Shown piece after piece: positions 1 to 7,395 of a stretch of DNA of 64,000 bases (the stretch's first letter is position 1; every line of letters starts with the position of its first letter). The stretch is from Sphingobacterium sp. SGG-5 (lineage in GTDB: Bacteria > Bacteroidota > Bacteroidia > Sphingobacteriales > Sphingobacteriaceae): assembly GCF_011043525.1 (NCBI RefSeq), contig NZ_JAAKGO010000007.1, positions 124,001 through 188,000 of the forward strand, written 5' to 3'. The position numbers and the translations under genes were made by a program. The notes under the pieces were generated by a model, which made no database searches, had not been told where the DNA came from, and saw only the letters and a list, made by a program, of their open reading frames with translations.

Positions 1-1
1 T

Positions 2-301
2 TTCCAAACGAAATTCTTTGTTCGCTATATATTTCCCTATCATCTTCGTGAGTATAATAACAGGTGGTTTCTATTCGGAAGAAACAAAGATTATCTCACC
101 TTGACCAACTTAGCACCTGACCGCATCCTATCTATAGCGGATGGGAAACACCCTTATATAGAAAACACAGAATGGGATTTTAACGAGTATTTCGAAGACA
201 TCGTAGGTGTATCGTTCGAGTCAAATCAAGTCGAAAAAATAAGATTACTTGTGCGGACGCAAGGCACACGTCGTGCCGATAGCACACTATTCTACTTCTA
301 A
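2..301 (+). pseudogene. WYL-domain protein, C-terminal remnant (cut by window edge)
   Basis: An open frame enters from the left edge and encodes the typical end of a WYL domain: a 'FPYHLREYNNRWFLFGRN' stretch, then 'LAPDRILSI' and 'YFEDIVGVS'. WYL proteins are usually HTH transcriptional regulators that sense a ligand or nucleic acid through this domain. Homology stops at about base 255, after 'EKIRLLV', where the family would continue to its last strand and conserved proline/histidine segment. Instead the frame runs 15 unrelated residues to a stop. A fragment of a different gene follows in another frame, so I read this as a truncated remnant. The N-terminal part lies outside the window, so the rest of the gene could be intact. 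Confidence 0.7.
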
Positions 302-530
302 TACGAATCCAATATTCTGCCAAAGCCCTTTGTTCGTTATTTTATCAAAACAGGGAAAAGATATTGAAAAAATCGCGAAACTTGGAATACATAGTGGCCA
401 GAACGAAAAGGAAGTTCTTTTTAAGCCCAACTCAAAATTTAGGGTCTTACAAATAACAAACGAAAATAATAGGATAACGATTACATTGGAGGAGATAAAT
501 TTCTATTATATCCAAATGCATATAATTTAG
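243..530 (+). pseudogene. ADP-ribosyltransferase (ART fold) C-terminal remnant
   Basis: The frame is open from 243 (a stop lies just before it) to 530 and has no convincing start. It reads like the last third of an arginine-type ADP-ribosyltransferase. It has an 'STS' strand motif, a 'SKQGKDIEKIAK' segment, then 'QNEKEVLFKPNSKFRVL', in which the E-x-E pair corresponds to the catalytic glutamate loop of R-S-E enzymes, and a closing 'ITLEEI' strand. The NAD-binding arginine region is absent. Such enzymes modify host or competitor proteins as toxins or phage effectors. It abuts the WYL remnant in a different frame, which suggests a deletion joined two genes. Family assignment is by motif only. 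Confidence 0.55.
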
Positions 531-546
531 TTTGAAAAATCATTTC

Positions 547-564
547 TATATGTTTTTACATATA
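547..564. promoter_or_regulatory. Palindromic operator candidate upstream of hipBST
   Basis: TATATGT-TTTT-ACATATA is a perfect inverted repeat with 7-bp arms and a 4-bp spacer. It ends 42 bp before the ATG of the HipB-like antitoxin. HipB proteins are known to bind symmetric operators upstream of their own genes, so autoregulation of the operon is inferred. The A/T-only spacer and lack of a following T-run argue against a terminator. Confidence 0.5.
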
Positions 565-606
565 AAATGATAATTTTGCTTAAATTCGTTGCAAAAGCAT
601 ATAGTC

Positions 607-825
607 ATGATGGTACTTGCAGATTTTGTAAAGCAAAAAAGAAAGGAAGTAAATCTTACACAGGAAGAGTTTGCTGAACGGGCCGGTGTTGCCCTTACAG
701 TCATACGGAAAATAGAACAGGGTAAGGAAAATATGAATCTTGAAAAGGTTAACCAGGTGCTCAAAATGTTCGGACATATTTTAGCTCCCGTGAATGCAAA
801 GGAGCTATTTAGTACAAAGGAGTAA
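607..825 (+). CDS. HipB-like XRE-family antitoxin / repressor
   Basis: This 72-residue protein is almost entirely a Cro/C1-type helix-turn-helix ('LTQEEFAERAGVALTVIRKIEQGK'), the usual size of HipB antitoxins. It is the first gene of a HipB-HipS-HipT module and should bind the operator palindrome upstream and repress the operon, alone or in complex with the toxin. The frame can be extended to a TTG at 589, but ATG at 607 (or 610) is preferred because the residues before it do not fit the family. Only 2 bp separate its stop from the next ATG, which indicates translational coupling. The HTH call is firm; the HipB role rests on the neighbours. Confidence 0.85.
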   Translation: MMVLADFVKQKRKEVNLTQEEFAERAGVALTVIRKIEQGKENMNLEKVNQVLKMFGHILAPVNAKELFSTKE

Positions 826-827
826 AT

Positions 828-1160
828 ATGAGAAAAGCATCTGTATACTATAAGAATCAATTCGCAGGAATCCTTACGGAGACTGACGATGGCGAATATG
901 TTTTTCAGTACGATGAAGCCTATATCAGAGACTATCCTGCGGCATTCATAACCTTCACCATGCCCGTGACTTCCAAGCCTTACAAGGATAAACGTTTATT
1001 CCCATTTTTTGAAGGACTAATACCGGAAGGCTGGTTATTGGGTATCGCTTCCAAGAATTGGAAAATCAATCCCAACGACCGTATGGGGCTACTGTTAGCG
1101 TGCTGCCAAAACTGTATCGGTGCGGTAAGTGTTCAACCTATACATCTCGAAAATGAGTAA
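828..1160 (+). CDS. HipS-like protein (HipA N-terminal subdomain 1, split)
   Basis: A 110-residue protein matching the N-terminal subdomain of HipA kinases ('VYYKNQFAGILTE', 'ITFTMPV', 'LFPFFEGLIPEGWLL'). In classical HipA this domain is fused to the kinase; here it is a separate gene, as HipS is in HipBST systems. In the E. coli HipBST system the small HipS subunit, not HipB, neutralises the HipT kinase, so an antitoxin role is likely. The tryptophans at the C-terminal side (GWLL, NW) are candidates for the residue that enters the kinase pocket. Its last codons overlap the start of the kinase gene by 8 bp (ATGAGTAA), typical of fixed stoichiometry. Confidence 0.85.
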   Translation: MRKASVYYKNQFAGILTETDDGEYVFQYDEAYIRDYPAAFITFTMPVTSKPYKDKRLFPFFEGLIPEGWLLGIASKNWKINPNDRMGLLLACCQNCIGAVSVQPIHLENE

Positions 1161-2106
1161 CAAAAAGTGTTTATACTGTTATAAGGAATTACCTAAGAAT
1201 GCGTTGGGTGATTTTCACGAGCCATGTAGCCTAGATTTTTTTGGCACCAAGCAACAACCCATATTCGAACATTCTATGGAACAAATGGCGGAATTGGCAA
1301 AGAATGTAGTTGAGCGGAGCATAGCAGTTCCCGGCGTACAACCCAAACTTTCTTTGTCGTTGGTAAAAAACACGATCCAAGATGGAGAAAAGGGGCGTTT
1401 AACCGTAGTAGGGGCTTTAGGCGGGAATTATATATTCAAACCACCTTCCGATCATTTTCCTGAAATGCCGGAAAACGAGCATGTCACTATGCGTATCGCC
1501 GAGGCTTTCGGCATCAATGTAGTAAAGTCCAGTCTCATCAGGTTGAAGTCGGGCGAATTATCCTATATTACAAAAAGAATAGATCGAGCAGATGACGGAG
1601 AAAAAATACATATGCTCGATATGTTCCAAATCACAGAAGCTTTTGACAAATACAAAAGCTCAATGGAGAAAGTCGGTAAAGCGCTACATGAATATTCGGA
1701 CAATACACTACTCGATAAGGTATTCTTTTTCGAACTGGCCATCTTTTGCTTCCTGACTGGAAACAACGATATGCACCTAAAAAATTTTTCCATGATTTGT
1801 CACAACAATAAATGGACACTAGCACCAGCATACGATCTATTGAATGTTGCGATAGTCAACCCCGAAGACACAGAAGAGTTGGCATTAACGTTGGAAGGAA
1901 AGAAAAAGAAGCTCCATTCGGAGCATTTTCAAAGGTTGGGGCTGCTGTTAGGACTAAACGCTAAGCAAATAACTGGTGTAGCCAAACGTTTTCAGAAAAG
2001 GAAATTCATTGCTTTGGAATGGATTGATCGTTCGTTTCTTTCTGATGAATACAAAGAAAAGTACAAACATCTTTTGGAAGAGCGCTATCAGAGAATTGAA
2101 CAATGA
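1153..2106 (+). CDS. HipT-like serine/threonine kinase toxin
   Basis: A 317-residue HipA-family kinase lacking the N-terminal subdomain supplied by the preceding gene. Visible elements are a C-x2-C...H-x2-C cluster at residues 6-25 (a possible small metal knuckle), a glycine-rich phosphate loop with Ser56-Ile-Ala58...GVQPK, an ATP-binding lysine in 'YIFKPP' (about 96), the catalytic loop 'NNDMHLKNFS' (Asp206, Asn211) and the metal-binding 'APAYDLL' (Asp228). All catalytic residues are present, so it should be active. HipA kinases phosphorylate glutamyl-tRNA synthetase and E. coli HipT phosphorylates TrpS; the target here is unknown. The ATG at 1153 is chosen because it overlaps the upstream stop in the usual coupled manner; the in-frame upstream alternative at 1129 would lie deep in hipS. 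Confidence 0.88.
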   Translation: MSNKKCLYCYKELPKNALGDFHEPCSLDFFGTKQQPIFEHSMEQMAELAKNVVERSIAVPGVQPKLSLSLVKNTIQDGEKGRLTVVGALGGNYIFKPPSDHFPEMPENEHVTMRIAEAFGINVVKSSLIRLKSGELSYITKRIDRADDGEKIHMLDMFQITEAFDKYKSSMEKVGKALHEYSDNTLLDKVFFFELAIFCFLTGNNDMHLKNFSMICHNNKWTLAPAYDLLNVAIVNPEDTEELALTLEGKKKKLHSEHFQRLGLLLGLNAKQITGVAKRFQKRKFIALEWIDRSFLSDEYKEKYKHLLEERYQRIEQ

Positions 2107-2136
2107 ATTTGTTTATAACCGAGAGAGATAAGCAGA

Positions 2137-2748
2137 CTACCTGTTACTACCTTTTTTTAAAGAAGATACAGCTTCTTGTATATATTTTAGCCCTTCTGAG
2201 GAGTAAGGTAATTCCAATGCAAATCGGTGTCCTGTTTTATCCATTTTCAATAATGACTTTTTAAGGATATTCACAATCTTTTCGGTATGTTCTTTATAGA
2301 ATTGTTCATACTGGTAGGCTAAAAACACGAGGCATAAGGCATTCTCTATTGTCTGGACAGCATTATTCACTTTGATTTTTTTCTTTAGAACAATTTGTTC
2401 GACCTGTTGAATAGTTTCGTCCCCATAGCCGACTTTTTGCAAAATATCGGTGCTGATTTGCGCATGGTGGGCAGCCAGATCCTTGCGCCACCTCAGGTAC
2501 CCTTCTCTATCCCGCGGATATTGGTTACGCGGGATTTCCCAGCGCCCTATATGTTGGCAACGGGATGCCAAAAGCAAGGGCTCACCCGCTTTCGGGTCCA
2601 GTTTTAATATCCATTCATGTAACATTAATGCCATGAAATATTCTTGGGGATACTGATGTCCCTCCCACACAAAGGTATTAGGATCCTGTCTATTATAAGT
2701 GTCAAATAATTCAAATGCCTGGTTAAGTTTGTCGTCTGTATTACTCAT
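2137..2748 (-). CDS. DUF4202 domain-containing protein
   Basis: A 203-residue soluble protein with the hallmarks of DUF4202: an N-terminal 'FDTYNRQDPN', a histidine-rich 'ASRCQHIGRWEIPRNQYPRDREGY' region (key residues R, QH, RW, PR and YP at about 85-100), 'LRWRKDLAAHHA' and a C-terminal 'LKKSLLKMDKTGHRFALEL'. The conserved His/Arg/Asp pattern suggests a metal-dependent HD-like phosphohydrolase fold, but no activity is established. It converges on the HipT gene with 30 bp between stops and is preceded by the YdeI-like gene on the same strand 52 bp away. Confidence 0.8.
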   Translation of the reverse strand: MSNTDDKLNQAFELFDTYNRQDPNTFVWEGHQYPQEYFMALMLHEWILKLDPKAGEPLLLASRCQHIGRWEIPRNQYPRDREGYLRWRKDLAAHHAQISTDILQKVGYGDETIQQVEQIVLKKKIKVNNAVQTIENALCLVFLAYQYEQFYKEHTEKIVNILKKSLLKMDKTGHRFALELPYSSEGLKYIQEAVSSLKKGSNR

Positions 2749-2800
2749 AATATTTTATTTGTATGGAGTGGTCTACGCCTGTTTTATGAAGGAATTATTA

Positions 2801-3379
2801 CTATTGTAATTTCTCGCCCCTTGCCAACATTTCGATAATTTCTTTCATACGCCTTTCTCTCGTCTCTTGTTTTTTTGCGGTCTGAAGTCGAAATCCAATG
2901 GAGAAAAGATTTGTTTTATTGAGACCCTTAAAAAATGCTTCTGCTTCTTTGTTTTTGCTTAATTCTTTTAGAAAGTCTTCAGGTATAGTCATTTTGCTTG
3001 AGGAATCGTATGCCTTTTCCCAACGACCGTCCTCCTTAGCTTTTTCAACAGCTTTTAATCCTGATGTTCGCATTCTACCTTCGTTGGTTAATCTTTCGAT
3101 ATGTCCAATATTTATTTTCGACCAGATACTTTTTGCTCTGCGGGGACAAAATTTTTGTAGCCACGCTTGTTCATCATACGCTTGTTTTTGACCATCTATC
3201 CACCCATAGCAAAGAGCTATGTCAAGGGCTTCTGCATAGTTGATAGTTTTATTTCCAGAATCTTTCTTGAAGATTTTTATCCAAAGTCCACTTGATTTGT
3301 CGTGATTCTTTTCAAGCCAAGTTTCAAATGTTTCGGCTGTTTTGAATTCTATTATTGGAATAGTAGTTAATTTAGTCAT
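2801..3379 (-). CDS. YdeI/OmdA-family protein
   Basis: A 192-residue protein with the YdeI/OmpD-associated layout: an N-terminal DUF1905-free core 'WLEKNHDKSSGLWIKIFKK', then 'YAEALDIALCYGWIDGQ', 'FCPRRAKSIWSKINIGHIERL' and a C-terminal omega segment with 'KTNLFSIGFRLQTAKKQETRERRMKEIIEML'-type helices (described, not a single motif). Members have been linked to bacteriocin protection and to peptide resistance, but the biochemical role is unknown. No signal peptide is present, so it is cytoplasmic. A second gene of this superfamily, fused to DUF1801, lies at 29.4-30.3 kb. Confidence 0.85.
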   Translation of the reverse strand: MTKLTTIPIIEFKTAETFETWLEKNHDKSSGLWIKIFKKDSGNKTINYAEALDIALCYGWIDGQKQAYDEQAWLQKFCPRRAKSIWSKINIGHIERLTNEGRMRTSGLKAVEKAKEDGRWEKAYDSSSKMTIPEDFLKELSKNKEAEAFFKGLNKTNLFSIGFRLQTAKKQETRERRMKEIIEMLARGEKLQ

Positions 3380-3440
3380 ATTGCTATCTGTCGTTCTATA
3401 TGCTTGCCGCTAACTCCCCAATATACGCAATAATCTTCTG

Positions 3441-3470
3441 TATGCAAGGATTGCATATTCCGGATATGCA
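3441..3470. promoter_or_regulatory. Interlocked TATGCAA/TTGCATA inverted repeats
   Basis: TATGCAA-gga-TTGCATA (3441-3457) is a perfect 7-bp inverted repeat, and its right arm pairs again with ATATGCA at 3464-3470. The site lies about 60-90 bp upstream of the YdeI-like gene start and 100 bp before the VOC gene on the other strand, so it could serve either as an operator. The same arm sequence recurs at 52.7 kb in a longer hairpin. Confidence 0.35.
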
Positions 3471-3570
3471 GTCAAACTACAATATCGGAGTTTATCAGGA
3501 TGTATTGTTTTCTATGTCCGAAAACCAATAAATTTGCACATAACACCGTGAGAACTAAAACATACTTGAT

Positions 3571-3921
3571 ATGCTGACAGATATAAATCCGAAATTACCA
3601 ATGCGAAACAAAATCGCAACAAAGGAATTTTACATATACAAATTGAGGTTTAGTGAAATTGCTGACTATGGGAATTATTTATTGATAAGAAAAGACAACA
3701 TTGAAATTCACTTCTTTGAATTCAGAGACCTTGATCCGAAAGAAAATTATGGACAAGTTTATATCAGAACAAATGAAATTGATAAACTATACAAAGCGCT
3801 TTTGGACAACAAAATCTCAATTCACCCAAATGGACATTTAGGAACAAAACCTTGGGGACAAAAGGAGTTTTCGGTACTTGACCCTGACAGCAATTTGCTG
3901 ACCTTCGGACAGAACGTATAG
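3571..3921 (+). CDS. VOC-family (glyoxalase/bleomycin-resistance fold) protein
   Basis: A 116-residue single-module VOC protein. It has the first strand-helix 'PMRNKIATKEFY', the strand 'NYLLIRKDNIEIHFFEF' with its His/Glu ligand positions, 'YGQVYIRTNEIDKLYKAL' and the closing 'GQKEFSVLDPDSNLLTFGQ' that is characteristic of antibiotic-binding VOC proteins. Related proteins sequester bleomycin-type drugs or act as metal-dependent dioxygenases or isomerases; the substrate cannot be told. Base composition is visibly more A/T-rich than the neighbouring genes, as is the next gene, which hints at acquisition. It sits between divergent and unrelated genes with no operon partner. Confidence 0.8.
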   Translation: MLTDINPKLPMRNKIATKEFYIYKLRFSEIADYGNYLLIRKDNIEIHFFEFRDLDPKENYGQVYIRTNEIDKLYKALLDNKISIHPNGHLGTKPWGQKEFSVLDPDSNLLTFGQNV

Positions 3922-4005
3922 CATGATTTTCAATTTATTGTTTTTTGCGGGATATTTAGTACTTTGGTGACCTATTGACTATTGTAAAACCTAAAATTCT
4001 GTGTA

Positions 4006-4374
4006 TTGAAAAACATATTATTTGTCTGTAGTAGAAATAAATGGCGAAGTCTAACGGCCGAGAAAATTTATAAGAACAGACGTGATTTTAATGTAAAATC
4101 GGCAGGAACAGAAAACTCTGCGCGGGTTAAGGTCAATTCAAAGCTACTTGCATGGGCTGACATAATCTTCGTAATGGAAAAACATCATAAAGAAAAATTG
4201 GTTCAAAACTTTCCAGAAGAAACAATGGATATAGAAATAATCGTTCTGGAAATTCCAGATATATATAAGTATATGGACAAGGAACTGATTGAAGAGATTG
4301 AGACATTGACAACAATAGCCAACAGACTGAAACCAATAGAGTGTAACAGGTGGTTAGAAATGTCATCAAAATGA
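4006..4374 (+). CDS. Low-molecular-weight tyrosine phosphatase-like protein
   Basis: A 122-residue protein starting at a TTG ('LKNILFVCSRNKWRS'). The first strand leads directly into the phosphatase P-loop C-x5-R-S (CSRNKWRS, residues 8-15), followed by 'LTAEKIYKN', 'VKSAGTE' and 'ADIIFVMEKHHKEKL', the standard order in LMW-PTPs. A later 'IPDIYKYM' can supply the general-acid aspartate, so it may be active on phosphotyrosine or an arsenate-like oxyanion. It is shorter than typical 150-residue LMW-PTPs. No ATG is available upstream in frame. The last 9 bp overlap the end of the convergent barrel gene. Confidence 0.75.
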   Translation: MKNILFVCSRNKWRSLTAEKIYKNRRDFNVKSAGTENSARVKVNSKLLAWADIIFVMEKHHKEKLVQNFPEETMDIEIIVLEIPDIYKYMDKELIEEIETLTTIANRLKPIECNRWLEMSSK

Positions 4375-5028
4375 AAAAGCCAGACCCAGTCCCGTATTAC
4401 CCAATAGATCATCAAACAGATTAAACGTAGATTTCTTTGTCTTTAAAAGCCCTTTGTCGTCTGTCTTGTGGTACATGACCAAATTATTGCATCTCAGCTC
4501 AATACCCAATCCTTTATAAAAATTATACCGTGTCCCCAGATGGATTCCAGAACTATAGTGCTTTATGCCTGAGGGGCTGTCAGACTGATTCACGACCATA
4601 TCTTCGGGAAAATCTATTTTCATTTCCGAATTTCCTATTTGCCCATCCCATTCCAGAAAGATACAAAATCTACCTTGATCTACGAGATAGTGTTGTACCA
4701 GTAGTCCATACATTTGTTGTGACGTTTTGACCTGAAAATTTAAAGGTGATGGGATAACGTAAGGATTGGAAAGCTGAGCAACCCACAGATCCTGGGTGTA
4801 CGTATTATGGTTATATAGAACTCCCACTGCCCAGTGTCTGTCCAACCGGTAAGTCAACCGGGGGATAAGTACGATCCTTCTGTTGGACTGAGGCAACAAT
4901 TCATCATATACATTTGTATTTTTAGAGAACTGTCCCCCTATCGATAAGGAGAACTTTTCCGACTGGGCATTTACTCCCTGTATTGAACCAAGAATGATAA
5001 ACACCAACATCCATTTGAAACCGCTCAT
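4366..5028 (-). CDS. Outer-membrane beta-barrel protein (tandem copy B)
   Basis: A 220-residue protein with a clear signal peptide (MSGFKWMLVFIILGSIQGVNAQ) followed by alternating amphipathic strands and a terminal phenylalanine ('GLAFSF'), the BAM recognition feature. The pattern fits an 8-stranded OmpA/OmpW-type barrel. It lies 3 bp downstream of a similar barrel gene on the same strand; 'PRLTYRL...WAVGVLYNHNTYTQ' here corresponds to 'ARLGYAI...LLGLAYKWSNEKTS' there, so the pair looks like an old tandem duplication. No function is known. Confidence 0.75.
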   Translation of the reverse strand: MSGFKWMLVFIILGSIQGVNAQSEKFSLSIGGQFSKNTNVYDELLPQSNRRIVLIPRLTYRLDRHWAVGVLYNHNTYTQDLWVAQLSNPYVIPSPLNFQVKTSQQMYGLLVQHYLVDQGRFCIFLEWDGQIGNSEMKIDFPEDMVVNQSDSPSGIKHYSSGIHLGTRYNFYKGLGIELRCNNLVMYHKTDDKGLLKTKKSTFNLFDDLLGNTGLGLAFSF

Positions 5029-5031
5029 ACC

Positions 5032-5730
5032 CTAGAATTGATAAGTCAATGATAAATAGGTATTACTTAACGGCTGATTGAATATCTCAACGAAAGTACT
5101 CTGATTATCTTCTTCGACCAATCTGCTGTCTCTAAAGTGTTTGACATTTGCGATGGAACGAAGAGAAAGTTGCGCAGACAGTCCATGTACCAACCGATAA
5201 GAAATACCTGCTCCCAGATCTATATCCAGTCCACTCCACTTGACCATACTTCTGGACCCAGACATGGATACATATTGATCTAAATCACCTTGGTTATAAG
5301 CTGCACTGGAGGCCGTTTTCTCGTCTTGTTGTTCCCAAAAATAACCGGGATTAAAATCTGCAAATACATTCCACCGCTTCTCTCCCAAAGGTATAAAATA
5401 GTAGCGATAGAAAAGTCCATATGTATTGGAAGCACGTGCTACGTCTGACTGGTCGATTTTCCTGTAAAGATCGTTTATCAATATGGATTTATAAGACGTC
5501 TTTTCATTGCTCCATTTGTATGCCAACCCTAATAGTGAATGAGCCGAAATAGCATATCCCAAACGGGCTATGATTTTAGGCTCTTTGGCAATGGTATGAC
5601 CAGAGGATGGGAAATCTGATGTAGACTGTGTTTTCTGAAACGATCCCCCGAGCTCTATAAAAACCGACTGTTGCTGACCGTATACATTCAATGTACACAA
5701 AAGCACAAGCGCTAAAAAAATGTTTTTCAT
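5032..5730 (-). CDS. Outer-membrane beta-barrel protein (tandem copy A)
   Basis: A 232-residue protein with a signal peptide (MKNIFLALVLLCTLNVYGQ), repeated amphipathic strands and a C-terminal 'YLSLTYQF' ending in phenylalanine. It is probably the first gene of a two-gene unit with the downstream barrel, separated by only 3 bp. The predicted location is the outer membrane; the ligand or role is unknown. The ATG at 5730 is followed at once by the signal peptide, so the start is secure. Confidence 0.75.
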   Translation of the reverse strand: MKNIFLALVLLCTLNVYGQQQSVFIELGGSFQKTQSTSDFPSSGHTIAKEPKIIARLGYAISAHSLLGLAYKWSNEKTSYKSILINDLYRKIDQSDVARASNTYGLFYRYYFIPLGEKRWNVFADFNPGYFWEQQDEKTASSAAYNQGDLDQYVSMSGSRSMVKWSGLDIDLGAGISYRLVHGLSAQLSLRSIANVKHFRDSRLVEEDNQSTFVEIFNQPLSNTYLSLTYQF

Positions 5731-5839
5731 ATAAAGTTAATAAGCGTCCAAAATAGAAAAAATTTTCCATAAGGAAAAATCCCGAAGCAGTATACCGATA
5801 CCGATGCATTTTTAGCATAGTTTTCATTACATTTACACC

Positions 5840-6073
5840 ATGAGCAACAACGATATTATGAAAAAGCTCCGCGTGGCTTTGAAATTTACGGACGACGATA
5901 TTATCGAGGTATTAGCTTTGGTGGATTTCAGGGTGACAAAAACGGAACTTGGAGCGATATTCCGCAAAGAAGACCATCCGAATTTTATGCCTTGCGGTGA
6001 TCAATTGCTCCGGAATTTTCTTAACGGACTGATTATTTACAAACGCGGTCCTCGCCCCAATTCGAAGGCTTAG
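5840..6073 (+). CDS. DUF1456-family protein, single module
   Basis: A 77-residue protein matching one DUF1456 repeat: 'NNDIMKKLRVALKFTDDDIIEVLALVDF', 'KTELGAIFRKEDHPNFMPCGDQLLRNFLNGLIIYKRG'. Family members such as E. coli YehS carry two such modules of about 70 residues; this one stops after the first, and no second module follows in any frame of the next 290 bp. It could be a natural short form or a truncation. A -7-like TAGTTTTC element lies about 25 bp upstream of the ATG. Function unknown. Confidence 0.75.
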   Translation: MSNNDIMKKLRVALKFTDDDIIEVLALVDFRVTKTELGAIFRKEDHPNFMPCGDQLLRNFLNGLIIYKRGPRPNSKA

Positions 6074-6121
6074 TGATACTGGTATTACCAACCTTACTGA
6101 AATCATGTTTGGATAATCCCC

Positions 6122-6211
6122 TTACATAATCCCTTCGCAGGTCGTCATTAGTACTACGACACACGTCACGACTAGGATGATAACAGATAACGTATAAGGT
6201 GTTCTTTTCAT
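6122..6211 (-). CDS. Possible 29-residue membrane peptide
   Basis: A short frame starting MKRTPYT, followed by about 15 hydrophobic residues (LSVIILVVTCVVVLM) and ending TTCEGIM. One positively charged end plus a single hydrophobic segment is the form of small inner-membrane proteins. No recognisable Shine-Dalgarno sequence precedes it, which is common in this phylum. It is the only coding candidate in the 292 bp between DUF1456 and the VOC gene; chance cannot be excluded. Confidence 0.3.
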   Translation of the reverse strand: MKRTPYTLSVIILVVTCVVVLMTTCEGIM

Positions 6212-6365
6212 TTTATGGCTGTTTTCTAATAAATTGCAAAAGCCATGCCGTGAAAAGTATGTTCGCAATTTCAGTTTTGGAAATGTAGCAAAACACCTAC
6301 AGCTTTCCCTGCTACAGCTGGTGCCGTAATACGAAATGTGAGGGGTATATTTTCCGATCTGCTTA

Positions 6366-6776
6366 TTACTCTGTGGGAAGTTTAGTCATATCCATAAAGA
6401 ACAGCTCCCAAGTGTGTCCGTCAAAATCTTCAATAGTACGTTGTTGCATAAAACCGTAGTCTTTCATTTCGGTGGGTTCTATACCTCCTGCTTTAAGTCC
6501 ATTGTCCATGATGCGATTTACTTCATCAACGCTGTCCAGTGCCAACGAAAAAAGCCCAGCTACACCCGACTTCGTATCTGCCAAAGGTTTATCGATAAAT
6601 GACTGGAATTTTTCATGGCTTAAAAGCATCACATAAATACTTTCACTCCAAACCATGCATTTTCCCGTGTCGTCCGAAAATTGAGGATTATTTATAAATC
6701 CCAACGCCGTGTAAAACTCCATTGACTTCTGGAGATCTTGAACCGCTAAATTGATAAATACCTGTCTTGCACTCAT
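6366..6776 (-). CDS. VOC-family glyoxalase-like protein
   Basis: A 136-residue VOC protein: 'ARQVFINLAVQDLQKSMEFYTALGF', 'SDDTGKCMVWSESIYVMLLSHEKF', 'LDSVDEVNRIMDNGLKAGG', 'GFMQQRTIEDFDGHTWELFFMD'. The last segment, with D-x-D-G-H-x-W-E, is the usual metal-ligand strand of this large clade of extradiol-dioxygenase-fold proteins annotated as glyoxalase/bleomycin resistance. A TTG further upstream (6794) is in frame, but the ATG at 6776 begins exactly at the conserved first strand. Substrate unknown. Confidence 0.85.
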   Translation of the reverse strand: MSARQVFINLAVQDLQKSMEFYTALGFINNPQFSDDTGKCMVWSESIYVMLLSHEKFQSFIDKPLADTKSGVAGLFSLALDSVDEVNRIMDNGLKAGGIEPTEMKDYGFMQQRTIEDFDGHTWELFFMDMTKLPTE

Positions 6777-6908
6777 AATTTTATTTTTCTGCAAAGTACG
6801 AATTTGTTAAATTCCCTCCGCTTGTCATAAGACAAGTATTCATATATTGCCTGCTGTTTTTGGTCAATCGTTTACTAACTTTATCAAAAAAACGGGATTA
6901 TCAAGCAA

Positions 6909-7352
6909 ATGAAAGCATTTTTTAAAGAATTATTTGAATACAGCCACTATTGTAATCAAAAACTGGCCGATGTTTTTTCCAGTAGTCCGGGCAAGACCTC
7001 GGAGAAAGCAATAAAGGTATTTAGCCATTTGTTAAATGCTCATCGGGTCTGGAACAATAGAATTGAACCGGGACAAATAACGTTTGGGATTTGGGAACTT
7101 CACGCTGCTCAAGATTTAAAAAGTATCGATCAGACTAACTACGAGCGGACTCTACAGCTACTTGACAAGTTTGAGTTGGATAAAATGATCGACTATTCGA
7201 ACACGAAGGGACAGGCATTTAACAATAGCATCCGAGACATCCTATTTCATGTTGTCAATCATTCGACGTACCACAGGGGGCAGATCGCCGCGGAATTTAG
7301 ACTACACGGGCTCGAGCCTTTGGTCACAGATTATATTTTCTATAAGCGATGA
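6909..7352 (+). CDS. DinB-family putative metalloenzyme
   Basis: A 147-residue four-helix DinB/YfiT-like protein. 'FSHLLNAHRVWNNRI' in the second helix and 'DILFHVVNHSTYHRGQIAAEFR' in the last helix provide the three histidines that bind a metal in this superfamily. DinB-fold enzymes act as thiol-dependent (mycothiol or bacillithiol) S-transferases or are damage-inducible proteins of unknown role; the thiol used by this organism is not evident. A shared hairpin terminator separates it from the convergent nag cluster. Confidence 0.85.
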   Translation: MKAFFKELFEYSHYCNQKLADVFSSSPGKTSEKAIKVFSHLLNAHRVWNNRIEPGQITFGIWELHAAQDLKSIDQTNYERTLQLLDKFELDKMIDYSNTKGQAFNNSIRDILFHVVNHSTYHRGQIAAEFRLHGLEPLVTDYIFYKR

Positions 7353-7361
7353 TGCAGAATA

Positions 7362-7393
7362 AAAAGGGGAAGCAAATTAATGCTTCCCCTTTT
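7362..7393. terminator. Bidirectional terminator between DinB gene and nag cluster
   Basis: AAAAGGGGAAGCA and TGCTTCCCCTTTT form a perfect 13-bp stem with a 6-bp loop. The stem has an A-run on the left and a T-run on the right, so it can stop transcription from both convergent units. Confidence 0.85.
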
Positions 7394-7395
7394 CA

